The notes beneath the pieces are model-generated. The model was not told the origin of the DNA. It saw only the letters and a program-made list of their open reading frames with translations, and did no database searches. 64,000 bases of DNA from NCBI RefSeq assembly GCF_001699815.1, contig NZ_MCGB01000061.1:124001-188000 (forward strand), read 5' to 3'. The position numbers and the translations under genes are program-made. The DNA is from Ralstonia pickettii. Its GTDB lineage: Bacteria; Pseudomonadota; Gammaproteobacteria; Burkholderiales; Burkholderiaceae. Below are positions 27,689-37,900 of the stretch, piece after piece (position 1 is the stretch's first letter; each line of letters opens with the position of its first letter).

Positions 27689-28336
27689 CTAGCTCGGTAG
27701 AAATAGCTGCGTGCTATCCGTCAACGGAATCTGCAAGTCCGCTTGGATTTCGCCGTGAGCAACAAGATGCCAAAGCACGGGAATCAGGCCTGCGCGCATC
27801 TCTAAGGTGTCCGCCAAACTACCAAGTAGTGTCTCGGGGGTCGTTGGACTGTCCAGCCGGCGCATCGCAGCAAGCAAGCGCTCCACTGCGACCGGGTCCG
27901 CGGGCGTATGGCGATACCGATGCAGAAACTTCAGGTTTTGAACGTGCTGCGTCCGGATGTCGATCTCTGTTCGGGTAACGAAGACCCAGCCTCTCTCTTC
28001 GGCGACGACAGTTGCCGCTGCAAACTTCTCGCGATACGTCTCGGCGTGTCGATCAAGGTATTCCCGCTTCTTGATTTCCACCAATTCTGGAGACCGCTGA
28101 TTGCCCGACGGAGAACAGCGGTAGGTCACCAGCAGATCTGGAACATAAACTCGGCCGCGAGACAGTGCAATTTTGACCGGCTGACATTCGTACGATTCCA
28201 CTTGGGGATCCGAGTCCAGCAGGAGCATGTACTCCTTCTCCAGAATCGACTCGAATTCAATGACCTCATCCGCCAGCGGGGAGGGATGACGTCCAGTGAC
28301 AAAGAGGTAGTTCTTAGGGATCCGGCGCACCGGCAT
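27689..28336 (-). CDS. tnsA: TnsA-type endonuclease
   Basis: 215 residues from ATG 28336, chosen for the GGAG ribosome site 6 nt upstream; a GTG at 28357 is the alternative. The restriction-endonuclease fold residues are visible: Glu in FESILEKEY (33/35), Asp67 (VPDLLV) and Glu87/Lys89 (VEIKK). TnsA cuts the 5' ends of the element, so transposition is expected to be cut-and-paste. It is the first gene of the tnsABC-tniQ operon. Its start is about 137 bp from a TGT/ACA end-like sequence at 28473, similar to Tn7 geometry. Confidence 0.9.
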   Translation of the reverse strand: MPVRRIPKNYLFVTGRHPSPLADEVIEFESILEKEYMLLLDSDPQVESYECQPVKIALSRGRVYVPDLLVTYRCSPSGNQRSPELVEIKKREYLDRHAETYREKFAAATVVAEERGWVFVTRTEIDIRTQHVQNLKFLHRYRHTPADPVAVERLLAAMRRLDSPTTPETLLGSLADTLEMRAGLIPVLWHLVAHGEIQADLQIPLTDSTQLFLPS

Positions 28337-28401
28337 AAAGCGCTCCACAAAGCACACATCCGTGGATTCTTGCTTTCCCCACCCTGACTTGTCGACCCTC
28401 C

Positions 28402-28473
28402 ATCGCGAGGGGGCTCAATGCACTGAGCGCGTTTCAGTCTAGGTCGCTGAGAGCAACTTATGTAGTGCACACA
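28402..28473. repeat. Candidate right boundary of the inner tns module
   Basis: Read on the minus strand from 28473 the sequence begins TGTGTGCACTACATAAGTTG, then CTCTCAGCGACCTAG, then GCTCAGTGCATTGAGCCCCC. Two related repeats sharing CTCAGYGA/C cores lie inward, towards tnsA. They do not resemble the outer-end repeats. They may be TnsB sites of a nested element, or the tnsA operator. A perfect GTAACGC/GCGTTAC hairpin follows at 28503-28519. Confidence 0.4.
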
Positions 28474-28652
28474 CGGGGCCCTCCTGACTATCGATCGGGG
28501 GTGTAACGCACCGCGTTACCGATGGCGTTGCGGGCCGGCGGCAAGAAATCCCGCTCGCGTCACGCAGTCGGACGTTTTCGCCGTCATATATGCAGAGGGC
28601 TACGTCCTTTGGTTCGGTGCAAATGTTGCTCCCTTGGCAGCCGAACTCAATG

Positions 28653-28674
28653 TAGTATACCCCCCTATAGTATA
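28653..28674 (+). promoter_or_regulatory. RcnR/FrmR/DmeR-type operator upstream of dmeR
   Basis: AGTATACCCCCCTATAGTAT has AT-rich inverted arms around a C6 tract, the hallmark of RcnR/CsoR/FrmR-family operators. It lies 17 bp before the dmeR ATG (28691), overlapping the probable promoter. Autorepression of dmeRF relieved by metal is expected. Confidence 0.7.
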
Positions 28675-28690
28675 TTTAATGAGGTGATCG

Positions 28691-28969
28691 ATGAGCCACA
28701 CCATCCGTGAGAAGCAGAAGCTACTCAACCGCGTTCGCCGGATTCGGGGCCAGCTGGATGCCATTGAGCGCGCACTGGAGGAGGAGCAAGGGTGCGCCCC
28801 CGTGCTCCAGCAGATCACGAGTTGCCGCGGCGCCATGAATGGCCTGCTGGCCGTCGTGCTGGAAGATCACATACGCACCCACCTGACCGAGGTGGATGAC
28901 GAACATGAACACGCCGAAGGCAGCGCCAAGGAGCAGCTGATCGAGGTCGTGCACAGCTATTTCAAATGA
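28691..28969 (+). CDS. dmeR: DmeR/RcnR-type nickel/cobalt-responsive repressor
   Basis: 92 residues of the CsoR/RcnR family, an all-helical repressor. His3, Cys35, His60 and His64 are all present; this is the Ni/Co ligand set of RcnR and DmeR and differs from copper CsoR or formaldehyde FrmR. The ribosome site GAGGTG precedes ATG 28691. The G/C-tract operator lies just upstream, and the CDF efflux gene starts 7 bp downstream. It represses the pair until Ni2+ or Co2+ binds. Confidence 0.85.
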   Translation: MSHTIREKQKLLNRVRRIRGQLDAIERALEEEQGCAPVLQQITSCRGAMNGLLAVVLEDHIRTHLTEVDDEHEHAEGSAKEQLIEVVHSYFK

Positions 28970-28976
28970 GCCAGCC

Positions 28977-30281
28977 ATGAGCAATTTCTACGACACGCCG
29001 TTCGGTATCGGTCATGACCACGTGTTCCTGGGCGCAGGGCACGAGAAAAACGAGCGCAAGACATGGGCCGTGATCGTGCTGTGCACGCTGATGATGGCCG
29101 CTGAGATCATCGGCGGCAGCATGTTTGGCTCGCTGGCCCTGGTGGCCGATGGGCTGCATATGTCGACGCACGCAGGCGCCATGCTGATCGCGGCGCTGGC
29201 CTACACATATGCGCGGCGCCACGCGAACGACTCACGCTTCGTGTTCGGTACAGGCAAGCTCGGCGACCTGGCCGGCTTCACCAGCGCCATCATCCTGGCG
29301 ATGATCGCGCTGCTGATCGGCTACGAGGCTGTGGTGCGATTCCTCTCGCCGGTGCCGATCCACTTTAGTGAGGCGATCCCGATTGCGGTGGTCGGCCTGC
29401 TGGTGAACATCGCCAGTGCCTGGCTGCTGAGCGGTGGCGACCACGATGGCCACAGCCATGGCCACAGTCATCACCATGGTCATGCCCACGGACACGATCA
29501 CGGCCCAGCCGGACTTGGCGACAAACATGCACACGGCAAGGAAGTGCAGCACATCAACGCGCCAGCAGGGGTGTTCGCGCTGTCGATCTTTGAAGACGAC
29601 GTACCGCCAGTTTTCCGCTTGGCTGGAGAAACCATCCCGCTGCCCAGCGACGTGGCGACGGTGACCACCATCCGGCCGGACGGCAGCCGCCAGGAATTCC
29701 TGATGGTCCGCAAGGCGAACTACCTAGAATCCACCACAGAGATTCCGGAGCCGCATGCCTTTACTGCCGTGCTCGGCATCGGCGGCCAGGAATACAGCGT
29801 GGCCTTCGAAGAGCATGAGCACGATCACGCCGATGGACACGGGGCGCACCATCGCGACCACAACATGCGCGCGGCCTATGTGCACGTCTTGGCCGACGCC
29901 GCCATCTCTGTCCTGGCCATCATCGGGCTGTTGCTGGCCAAAACCTTCGGCTGGCTCTGGATGGACCCGCTTGCAGGTATCGTCGGTGCGCTGGTCATCG
30001 CCAACTGGGCGTACGGACTGATGCGCGACACGGGTGGCATCCTGGTCGACATGACACCAGACAAGCAAATCGGCGGCCGCATCAAGACTGCACTGGAAAC
30101 CGATGGCGACGCGCTGCTCGATCTGCACGTCTGGCGCATCGGCCCTGGGCACCTGGGCGTGGTGGTCTCGGTCGGCACACGCCAGGCGCATCGCGGGCCG
30201 CAGTTTTATCACGAACGGCTGCGGCGATTCCAAGCGCTGTCACACGTTACGATCGAGGTTCATTCGTTACCGACCAAATAA
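28977..30281 (+). CDS. dmeF: DmeF-type cation diffusion facilitator (Co/Ni efflux)
   Basis: 434 residues with six predicted membrane helices. The helix 2 metal site is His61-x3-His65 and the helix 5 site His303-x3-Asp307. Between helices 4 and 5 are a His-rich stretch (155-187), an unusual ~90-residue insert (about 191-280) and a second His-rich stretch (280-295). DmeF pumps Co2+ and Ni2+ from cytoplasm to periplasm. Pairing with dmeR supports Co/Ni specificity. Confidence 0.88.
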   Translation: MSNFYDTPFGIGHDHVFLGAGHEKNERKTWAVIVLCTLMMAAEIIGGSMFGSLALVADGLHMSTHAGAMLIAALAYTYARRHANDSRFVFGTGKLGDLAGFTSAIILAMIALLIGYEAVVRFLSPVPIHFSEAIPIAVVGLLVNIASAWLLSGGDHDGHSHGHSHHHGHAHGHDHGPAGLGDKHAHGKEVQHINAPAGVFALSIFEDDVPPVFRLAGETIPLPSDVATVTTIRPDGSRQEFLMVRKANYLESTTEIPEPHAFTAVLGIGGQEYSVAFEEHEHDHADGHGAHHRDHNMRAAYVHVLADAAISVLAIIGLLLAKTFGWLWMDPLAGIVGALVIANWAYGLMRDTGGILVDMTPDKQIGGRIKTALETDGDALLDLHVWRIGPGHLGVVVSVGTRQAHRGPQFYHERLRRFQALSHVTIEVHSLPTK

Positions 30282-30412
30282 CCTGACGTCCGACCTGGAC
30301 ATATCCTCCGGACGATTAGAACGGGGGCGGTACCCCGCCATGTGGGTGCCGCATTCGCCCAACCAAAACAAGAAAACATTGTCGCGGCCTGACCGCGGAC
30401 GCTCTCCCGGCC

Positions 30413-31366
30413 ATGTACCACCCATCTAGATTTGCCCGCATTTGCGCGGCAGCGTTCGCTCTTGCTGCGCTCGTCTCCAGCCCATCACATGCGCATGGCA
30501 TTGCTGGCAACCGCTTCTTTCCGGGAACGCTGAATTTCGACGACCCCGCTGTTGCTGACGAATTTTCCATCACCGCCGGCGCTGTGCAGCACCCTGACAA
30601 CAGCCGCAACGTCACGGATCGCGGCGCGACAGTCTCATTCGCGCGGTTGCTGACACCTGAGGTCTCGATCGGCTTTGACAGCGGCTTCATCCGGCGCGAC
30701 TGGGACAGTGCACGCCAGCCAGGCGCAACCGGTTCCGACCTGATTCTCAAATCCCGGCTCTACGAAGACGATCTGAACGAGACGCTTGTTGCCGCCTCGC
30801 TGATCTATGGGCTGCCCCAGACCGGCGCCAGACGACTCGGCGCCAGCACGTCAGCGACCATTGCCCCCAGCCTGTATGTAGGTCAGGGGTTGGGTGCCTT
30901 GCCTGAGGCGTGGTCTTGGCTTCGGCCGTTGGGCATCACCGCTGGCGTCAGCGTGGCCGTGCCGACCAGCAAAACATCGGACAACTTGAGCTACGACCCG
31001 ATGACGCGACAGTTCAACCCTGTGAGGACAGCCAACGTCACCACGGTGCATTGGGGGTTCGCATTGGAGTACAGCACGCTCTATTTGACGGATCGGTTTG
31101 TACCAGGCGTGCTCCCCAAAGAGGAGCCGCTCCATCAATGGGTCCCGTTGGTCGAATTCGCATTCGACTCACCACGGGGCCAGCGTACGCGTGGCACCGT
31201 CAACCCAGGCTTCGCTTATGTCAAGGATACGTGGCAGGTGGCAGCGGAACTGGTCCTCCCCTTGACCCACGGATCAACGCGCGGTGTCGGCGCGAACGTT
31301 CAGGTGTTGTTCTTTCTGGACGATTTCCTGCCGGCGCTGTTCGGAAGGCCGATGCTGACTCACTAA
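30413..31366 (+). CDS. Exported protein, probably outer-membrane beta-barrel, of unknown function
   Basis: 317 residues. A clear signal peptide (FARICAAAFALAALVSSPSHAHG) is followed by alternating polar/hydrophobic strands and a C-terminus with aromatic residues. There are no cytochrome or metal-binding motifs beyond the HAHG near the mature N-terminus. It lies downstream of dmeF and upstream of a second CDF pump, so a link to metal export is inferred. I do not recognise a named family. Confidence 0.6.
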   Translation: MYHPSRFARICAAAFALAALVSSPSHAHGIAGNRFFPGTLNFDDPAVADEFSITAGAVQHPDNSRNVTDRGATVSFARLLTPEVSIGFDSGFIRRDWDSARQPGATGSDLILKSRLYEDDLNETLVAASLIYGLPQTGARRLGASTSATIAPSLYVGQGLGALPEAWSWLRPLGITAGVSVAVPTSKTSDNLSYDPMTRQFNPVRTANVTTVHWGFALEYSTLYLTDRFVPGVLPKEEPLHQWVPLVEFAFDSPRGQRTRGTVNPGFAYVKDTWQVAAELVLPLTHGSTRGVGANVQVLFFLDDFLPALFGRPMLTH

Positions 31367-31709
31367 CGAATTGTCTTAGCGTGCATGTTCAAAATGGTCG
31401 ATAGGGACTTAGATTCGCCCCTTGCCAATTGCATCTGGCATGAAGCACTCGGTTCGATGCAAATGGCTTTCTGACCCCGAGGCAATCTGATCCGGCTTGT
31501 GGCTGAAAACGCCGCTTTCCTAGATCAGGGATCCCGGTATTGCACTTGTGCCCACCAGTGCACCAGCGAATGCGAACGCCTCTCATGCGGATTCTTTTCT
31601 GCGGCTGCCGGTTATTCCCCAAACGGTCAATTCTCAACCTATGATCGCGGACAAATCCAGGCGCTCGCCCTCAAGGTGACCGGTCCTCGACCATCAGACA
31701 AACCAGACC
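31367..31709 (+). other. Intergenic stretch without a recognised gene
   Basis: 343 bp between the exported protein and the CDF gene. Short open frames here have no family resemblance or ribosome sites. It probably holds the promoter of the CDF gene. Confidence 0.4.
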
Positions 31710-32633
31710 ATGCAACAGCCAACCGAGATCGATTTCGACAGCGAGACACCGGCCATCAAGCGCGCGGCGAAACGCAGCACTCTCGTGAGCGTGGGTGTCA
31801 ATTTGGCCCTAACGGCCGCGCAACTGGTTGCTGGCGTTCTTGCCCATTCACAAGCGTTGATAGCCGACGCAATTCACTCGCTTTCCGACCTGGTTTCGGA
31901 TTTCGTCGTCCTCTTTGCCGGACACCATAGCCAGAAGGAACCGGACGCAGAACATCACTATGGTCACCTTCGGTTCGAGACAGCGGCATCCCTGGTTTTG
32001 GGCTTGCTGCTACTTGGCGTAGGCATCGGGATGCTTTGGAGTGCGGTGACAAAGCTGGAGCATCCGGAATCAATTTCACATGTGAAGTTGATTGGCTTGT
32101 GGGTCGCACTTGGCGCACTGGTGAGCAAAGAGCTGTTGTTCCGGTACATGCTGGCCGTCGCCGAGCGCGTGCGCTCCAGCATGCTGATAGCGAACGCCTG
32201 GCATGCTCGCTCCGACGCAGCCTCCTCGTTGGTGGTCGCACTCGGCATCATCGGCAATTTGCTTGGATTTCACCTGCTCGACCCGGTAGCCGCACTCATT
32301 GTGGGGCTGATGGTATCCAGAATGGGGTGGCAGTTTGGCTCGAATGCTCTGCACGATCTCATGGACAGAGCCGTCGATGAAGAGACAGCGACCGAAATTC
32401 GGCAAGTAATGCTCGGCACGCCAGGCGTGCTTGGCGTTCATGACGTTCGGACACGCAAGATGGGCGACATGATCCTGGTGGACGCGCACTTGGAGATCGA
32501 AAGCACCGCAACCGTGAAGGTCGGTCACGACATCGCGCTGGAAGCAAGGCGACGCGTCATGGAAAGACATGATGTTCTCAATGTCATGACCCACGTCGAT
32601 CCCGTAGACAGGCTCACAGCCGGTACAAGCTAG
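31710..32633 (+). CDS. Cation diffusion facilitator, FieF/MamM-like
   Basis: 307 residues, standard CDF length. The helix 2 motif is His56-x3-Asp60 in ADAIHSLSDLVSD and the helix 5 motif His165-x3-Asp169 in NAWHARSDA. The C-terminal cytoplasmic ferredoxin-like domain is present (VHDVRTRKMGDMILVDAHLEI). It exports a divalent metal (Zn, Fe, Cd or Mn class) by proton antiport. It converges on the histidine-kinase gene with a 4-bp overlap. Substrate not assignable by eye. Confidence 0.88.
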   Translation: MQQPTEIDFDSETPAIKRAAKRSTLVSVGVNLALTAAQLVAGVLAHSQALIADAIHSLSDLVSDFVVLFAGHHSQKEPDAEHHYGHLRFETAASLVLGLLLLGVGIGMLWSAVTKLEHPESISHVKLIGLWVALGALVSKELLFRYMLAVAERVRSSMLIANAWHARSDAASSLVVALGIIGNLLGFHLLDPVAALIVGLMVSRMGWQFGSNALHDLMDRAVDEETATEIRQVMLGTPGVLGVHDVRTRKMGDMILVDAHLEIESTATVKVGHDIALEARRRVMERHDVLNVMTHVDPVDRLTAGTS

Positions 32634-34237
32634 CCGTTCAGTCGCGGTAAGAACACGTTGAATCTTGAGCCTTTGCCTTCTTCGCTGGTCACAGTGATCG
32701 TTCCTCGGTGCAGTTCCACGACCAGCTTCACCAAGTAAAGCCCGACACCTGCTCCAACCGTCCCTGCAACGTTGCCGCCGCGCACGTAGCGCTCGAACAA
32801 GCGCTCGATATCGCGCTCTGGTATGCCCAGGCCCCGGTCTTCCACAGTTACCGACACACCGTCGGCATCGCTGCGCATACGCACACTGACCGGTGCGCCT
32901 GGCGGCGAATACTTAACGGCGTTGCCGACAAGATTGCTGAAGGCCTGGAATAAGAGCCGGGCATCGCCGAAGAATGTGTTCGGCTCATCCGTCTCTATGC
33001 ACACCTCGATCCGAGCGCTCGGCGTGCCTTCCAAGTGCATTTCGCAAACCTCGTGCAGAAGCGCTGCAAGCGGGAAATCGGTGCGCCGCATCGCTGCTGG
33101 CGTCGTGGAATCCAGCCACTGCGAAGAGTCGAGCAAGTGATCCATCAGGTGCGTCATGCGCTGCACGGCCGCCCGGATTTTCCCGCAGCGTTCTTCGAGC
33201 GCCTCGGGCTGCAACGCATCACGCGTGCGTATCAACCGCTGGGCCTGGCCGTCAATCACGCCCAGTGGCGTACGGAATTCATGCGACGCCATTGAGATGA
33301 AATTGCGTTGGAGTTCGGCCATGCGGCGCTCTTTGTCAAGCGTCTCCTGCAATACGGCCGCCTGGGCGGTCAGTACATCTTTGCTGCGCCCCAGTTCGAT
33401 TGTGTTTTCTCGAAAACGCGCCACGGCTTGCGCGATGTCGCCAATCTCGTCGTGGCGGTCCAAGCCTGGGATGTCGATCTGGGTATCGTTGTTGGCAACG
33501 CGGTGCATGCGATCCACTAGCACGGCAATCGGGCGCGACACGGCAAAGACAAGGTAGATCACGGCCAGCACGACCAGACATGCCGCCACAACGATCGCCC
33601 CAACGATGAGTTGCCGCGCATCGTGGTAGGCCTGCGCCTCTCGCTCGGTTTCTGCCGTGGCGCCAGCGACACTGCGTTCGGTCATCACGCCCAAGGTGTC
33701 GTTGGCCAAGTCGAATGCGTGTTTGGAATCCGCGTGATAGAGCCGCGCAGCACCCGCTACGTCGCCTGCCTTGGCAGAAATCATCAGCCGTCGCGCAAGC
33801 TCGCGATACGTGTTCCATTGGGTGACAAACTGGCTGTAAAGCTCGTGCTCGGCGCTGTCGTGTTCGATCTTGTCGTAGCGGGCCTGGGACGTGGCAATCG
33901 CTTTGTCGAGCATGGCGACCTGTTCGTCGGCGGCTCGCAGGTCAGCGCGTGATGAGGCGATCAGAAAATCGCCTTCGGCCGCGCGATAATCCGAGATGTA
34001 GTTGTTGAGGTCGCCCAGAATCCGGCTGTTCTGTAGCCAGCGCCCGCTGATCTGCGCAGATACGCTGTGGAAGCTCGCCAGTTGGTCGATACTGAAAGCG
34101 CCGACGCCGACCACCAGCAGTAAAAAGATCACGAACACCAGCGTCAGCCGGACCCGGATGGGACGCAGGATCAACGGCGATGCGATTCCAAAGCGCCGCC
34201 CGTCTGGCGCGGCTGTGACCGTTTTTGGCGATTGCAT
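32630..34237 (-). CDS. Membrane sensor histidine kinase
   Basis: 535 residues. Two membrane helices (about 30-50 and 210-232) enclose a four-helix-type periplasmic sensor. HAMP (about 233-285), a short coiled coil, the phosphoacceptor H-box SMASHEFRTP (His319) and the ATPase N-box NLVGNAVKYSP and G-boxes follow. The kinase is complete. It is divergent from the NarL-type response regulator gene. Regulation of the adjacent RND and CDF pumps by an extracytoplasmic signal is inferred. Confidence 0.9.
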   Translation of the reverse strand: MQSPKTVTAAPDGRRFGIASPLILRPIRVRLTLVFVIFLLLVVGVGAFSIDQLASFHSVSAQISGRWLQNSRILGDLNNYISDYRAAEGDFLIASSRADLRAADEQVAMLDKAIATSQARYDKIEHDSAEHELYSQFVTQWNTYRELARRLMISAKAGDVAGAARLYHADSKHAFDLANDTLGVMTERSVAGATAETEREAQAYHDARQLIVGAIVVAACLVVLAVIYLVFAVSRPIAVLVDRMHRVANNDTQIDIPGLDRHDEIGDIAQAVARFRENTIELGRSKDVLTAQAAVLQETLDKERRMAELQRNFISMASHEFRTPLGVIDGQAQRLIRTRDALQPEALEERCGKIRAAVQRMTHLMDHLLDSSQWLDSTTPAAMRRTDFPLAALLHEVCEMHLEGTPSARIEVCIETDEPNTFFGDARLLFQAFSNLVGNAVKYSPPGAPVSVRMRSDADGVSVTVEDRGLGIPERDIERLFERYVRGGNVAGTVGAGVGLYLVKLVVELHRGTITVTSEEGKGSRFNVFLPRLNG

Positions 34238-34314
34238 AGGTAATGTCCTGCGCAGTTTTTCTTGACGACGTCATGAGCGGAGCATCAGTCACCATACCAC
34301 CAGCTGAAATCCCC

Positions 34315-34920
34315 ATGAAGCCAGCCAACCCCAAGATCCTCTGCATTGAAGACGACGTTGAAACCGCCGAGTTGATCACCGAAGAACTGGCCGAACACGG
34401 CTACACCGTGATCACGGCGAACGATGGTGAGTCCGGGCTGGCGATGCTCCTGCGCGAAGCCCCCGATCTGGTGCTGTGCGACGTAGGCATGCCGGGCATG
34501 ACCGGGTTCGAGTTGCTGGAGCAATTGCGCACGCTCGCGCCACGTTATGCTGAAATTCCGTTCGTCTTTTTGACGGCGATGGCGCAACGCGACTCTGAAC
34601 TGCGTGGGCGTCGCCTGGGTGCTGATGACTATGTGACCAAACCGGTCGACTTCGAAATCCTGATGAGCATTGTGCAGACCCGGCTCGCCAGACGGCCGCG
34701 CACGCATACCGCACATCCGCCCGTACAACTGAGCGAGCGTGAGGTCGAGGTGCTAGCATGGTCTGCGCGCGGCAAGACATCGGGTGAGATCGCCACGATT
34801 CTTGGGCTCTCCAAGCGCACGGTCGATTTCCATATGGACAATGCGCGCGAAAAGCTGGGCGTCGCCACGCGCATCGAAGCCGTGGTCAGGGCTTCCAGCT
34901 CGGGCATTATCAAACCATAG
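34315..34920 (+). CDS. NarL/LuxR-type response regulator
   Basis: 201 residues from ATG 34315; upstream starts at 34243 or 34273 are possible but add unconserved sequence. The receiver domain has the acidic pair (EDD, 12-14), phospho-acceptor Asp56 (LCDVGMPG) and Lys in DDYVTKPV. The C-terminus is a LuxR-type HTH (LSEREVEVLAWSARGKTSGE ... VDFHMDNAREKL). It pairs with the divergent histidine kinase. Metal pumps of this type are more often controlled by OmpR-type regulators. Confidence 0.88.
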   Translation: MKPANPKILCIEDDVETAELITEELAEHGYTVITANDGESGLAMLLREAPDLVLCDVGMPGMTGFELLEQLRTLAPRYAEIPFVFLTAMAQRDSELRGRRLGADDYVTKPVDFEILMSIVQTRLARRPRTHTAHPPVQLSEREVEVLAWSARGKTSGEIATILGLSKRTVDFHMDNAREKLGVATRIEAVVRASSSGIIKP

Positions 34921-34921
34921 G

Positions 34922-34944
34922 GGCCGCCGCACGAAGCGGCGGCC
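34922..34944. terminator. Hairpin between convergent response-regulator and RND genes
   Basis: GGCCGCCGC-ACGAA-GCGGCGGCC is a perfect 9-bp GC stem right after the response-regulator stop and before the RND stop. No T-run follows, so it is a candidate bidirectional transcription stop. Confidence 0.5.
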
Positions 34945-34949
34945 ATCGC

Positions 34950-37900
34950 TCAGACCGGCGCTTCCTCAAGGGGCGAGTCTTCAGGCGGCTCCTTGCCGAG
35001 GAATACCATCCGCAACGCAGGCACGATCACCAGCAGCATCAACGGGCCCACCAACATGCCGCCCACAACCACGGTGGCTAGGGGCCGCTGCACCTGGCTG
35101 CCGATGCCCGTGGAAATCGCCGCCGGGAACAGGCCGATACACGCCGACAGGGCCGTCATCAGCATTGGCCGCATGCGCTGTTGCGCCGCATGGAACATCG
35201 CTTCAGTTGGCTGGAGGCCGCGCTCCCGGCGCAAGTCGTTGTAGTAGGTGATCATCAGGATGCCGTCCATGACCGATACACCAAACAACGAGACGAACCC
35301 AATGGCCGCCGAGACGCTGAAGTCCAGCCCCGTCAGGAACAGTGCCGCTACCCCACCGGTGATCGCAAACGGAATACCGGCCAGCGCCATCAGGCTATCG
35401 CGCAGCGAATTGAACAGTCCATAGAGCAGGACCAGAATCAACAGAATGCTGATCGGCACCATGACCGCGAGCCGCTGCTTGGCCTGTTCGAGTTCTTCAA
35501 ACTCACCCGCCCACTCGATGCGGTAGCCTTGCGGCAACTTGACGTGCTGGGCGATGCGCTGCTGCGCTTCTTCCACCGTGCCGCCCAGGTCGCGCCCGCG
35601 TACACTGAACTTGACCGGAATATAGCGGGCGTTCTTCTCGTGATAGATGTACGACGCCCCCGTATCCAGCGTGATGTCAGCCAGCGCCGAGAGCGGAATG
35701 TAGGCGTTGCCGCCATTCGCGTTCGAGTAGGCGACGCGGATGTTGCGCACCGCATCGATTGTGGCACGGTACTCCGGGGCCAGCCGCACCGTCAGTGCAA
35801 ACTGCCGATCGCCTTCCAGGATGGTGGTCGCCTGAGAGCCCGACAGGGCCGCTTGCACCACGGTGTTCACATCCCCAGTGTTGAGCCCATAGCGCGCGGC
35901 CGCCTCACGGTTGATGCGCACGTTCAGGTTCGGTTGACCGAGCACGCGGAAGATGCCCAGGTCTGTGATGCCTTTGACCTCGCTCATCTCGCCCTGTACC
36001 TGATCGGCAAGCCGCTCCAGCACCTGCAGGTCCGGGCCGATGATCTTGACCGAGTTGGCCCCCTTCACGCCCGACAACCCTTCTTCCACGTTGTCCTGGA
36101 TGTACTGCGAGAAGTTCAGGCCGACCCCGGTGAACTCACTGGTGAATTCTTTCTGGATCTGCGCGATCAGCTTCTCCTTGGTCATCCCCGCCGACCATTG
36201 GTCGAACGGCTTGAGGGGCACGAAGAATTCAGCGTTGTAGAAGCCCGCGGCATCACTGCCGTCGTCGGGGCGACCGTGGGCCGACACCACCGTGCGCACC
36301 TCGGGGTGCTTGAGCAAAATCTGGCGCATGCGCGCGACCGGTACCACGCCCGATTCCAGCGACGCCGTTTGCGGCATCGTCAGCCGAATCCACAGGTTGC
36401 CTTCTTCAAGCGCCGGCAGGAACTCCGTACCCAGCAGCGGCATGAGCGCCGCCGTTACCGCCAGCACGACCGCGCCGATCGTCACGGCAATGCGCCGGTT
36501 GGACAAGGACCACGTCAGCGCAGGCTGGTAGACCTTGTGCAACGCGCGAACGAGCCAGGTTTCCTTCTCTTCGATCTTCTTGGGCAGCAGGTACGAGCAC
36601 AGCGCCGGCGTGACCGTGAAGGTGGCGATAAGCGCGCCCGCCAACGCGTAGCCATAGGTACGCGCCATCGGGCCGAAGATCTGGCCTTCCACCCCCTGCA
36701 TGGTGAACAGTGGAACAAATGCGGCCACAGTGATCAGTGCGGAGAAGAACACCGCGCGATCGACCTGCAGCGCACTGACGAAAATCATGCGCAAGCGCTC
36801 CGGCACGCGGAAGCCCAGCATCTTCGCGTCACGGCTCATCAGCAGGCGCGTCTGCTCCGCCGCCGGCATCTGGAAGTTGCGGAAGATGTTTTCGACCAGG
36901 ATGACCGACGAATCCACGATGATCCCGAAGTCCACCGCGCCCACCGATAGCAGGTTGGCGGATTCGCCGGTCAGCAAGAGGATCAGGATGCTGAAGAACA
37001 GCGCAAACGGAATGTTGGCGCTAACGATGATGGCGCTGCGCAAATCGCCCAGGAAGATCCATTGGATGAAGAACACCAGCAGGCAGCCAAACAGCAGCGC
37101 ATGCATGACCGTGTGCGTGGTGACCGAGACGAGCTCCGAGCGGTCGTAGTAACGCTCGACCTTCACGCCTGCCGGCAGCGTGCCATCGGTGTTGATCTTG
37201 TCCAGCTCGGCCTTGACGCGCGCCACCACGTCGTTGGTCTGCATGGTGCGGTTCATCACCACGATGGCGGTGACGACGTCGCTTTCGTTGTCACGGCCGG
37301 CAATGCCCAGACGGGGCGCGAAACCAATCTTCGTCTTCGCGACATCCTTGACCTGCACGGGCACGCCATTGGTCTGCGTAAGGACGATCTTGTCGATGTC
37401 CTTCACGTCTTGGATCAGACCCACGCCGCGGATGTTGACTGACTGCTGGCCAAAGTTGATCGTGCGCCCGCCGACGTTGATATTGGCGTTACCGAGCGCC
37501 GTCATCATCTGCGGCAGGGTGACGCCATAGGCTTCCAGCTTCTTCGGGTCGACCTCGACGTCGTACTCCTTGGTCGTGCCTCCCCAACTGACGACCTGCG
37601 CCACGCCCGGTACGGTCTTCAGGCGGCGCTGCAACACCCAATCCTGCAAGGTGCGCAGGTTGGTCAGGCCAAAGTGGGGCGGGCCCTTCAACTGATAGCG
37701 CACCACTTCCCCGACCAGGCTGGACGCCTGAATTTGCGGCTGCACATTGTTGGGCAGGCTGACGTTCTGCTGGAGGGCAAGTGCCGCCTGCGTGTAAGCA
37801 AAGTAGTAGTCGATCCCGTACTTAAAGGTCACGCGCACGAACGACAACCCATAGAACGACGTGGAGCGGATGTTCTCCACACCGGGCGTCGCCGCGAGGC

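Noticed and set aside
13272-28473. CRISPR-associated (guide RNA-directed) transposon
   Set aside because: TniQ is present, but there is no Cas12k, Cascade gene or repeat array in the element.
35181-36950. 589-codon open frame antisense to the RND permease
   Set aside because: Shadow of the CzcA-like gene; composition is typical of antisense GC-rich frames.
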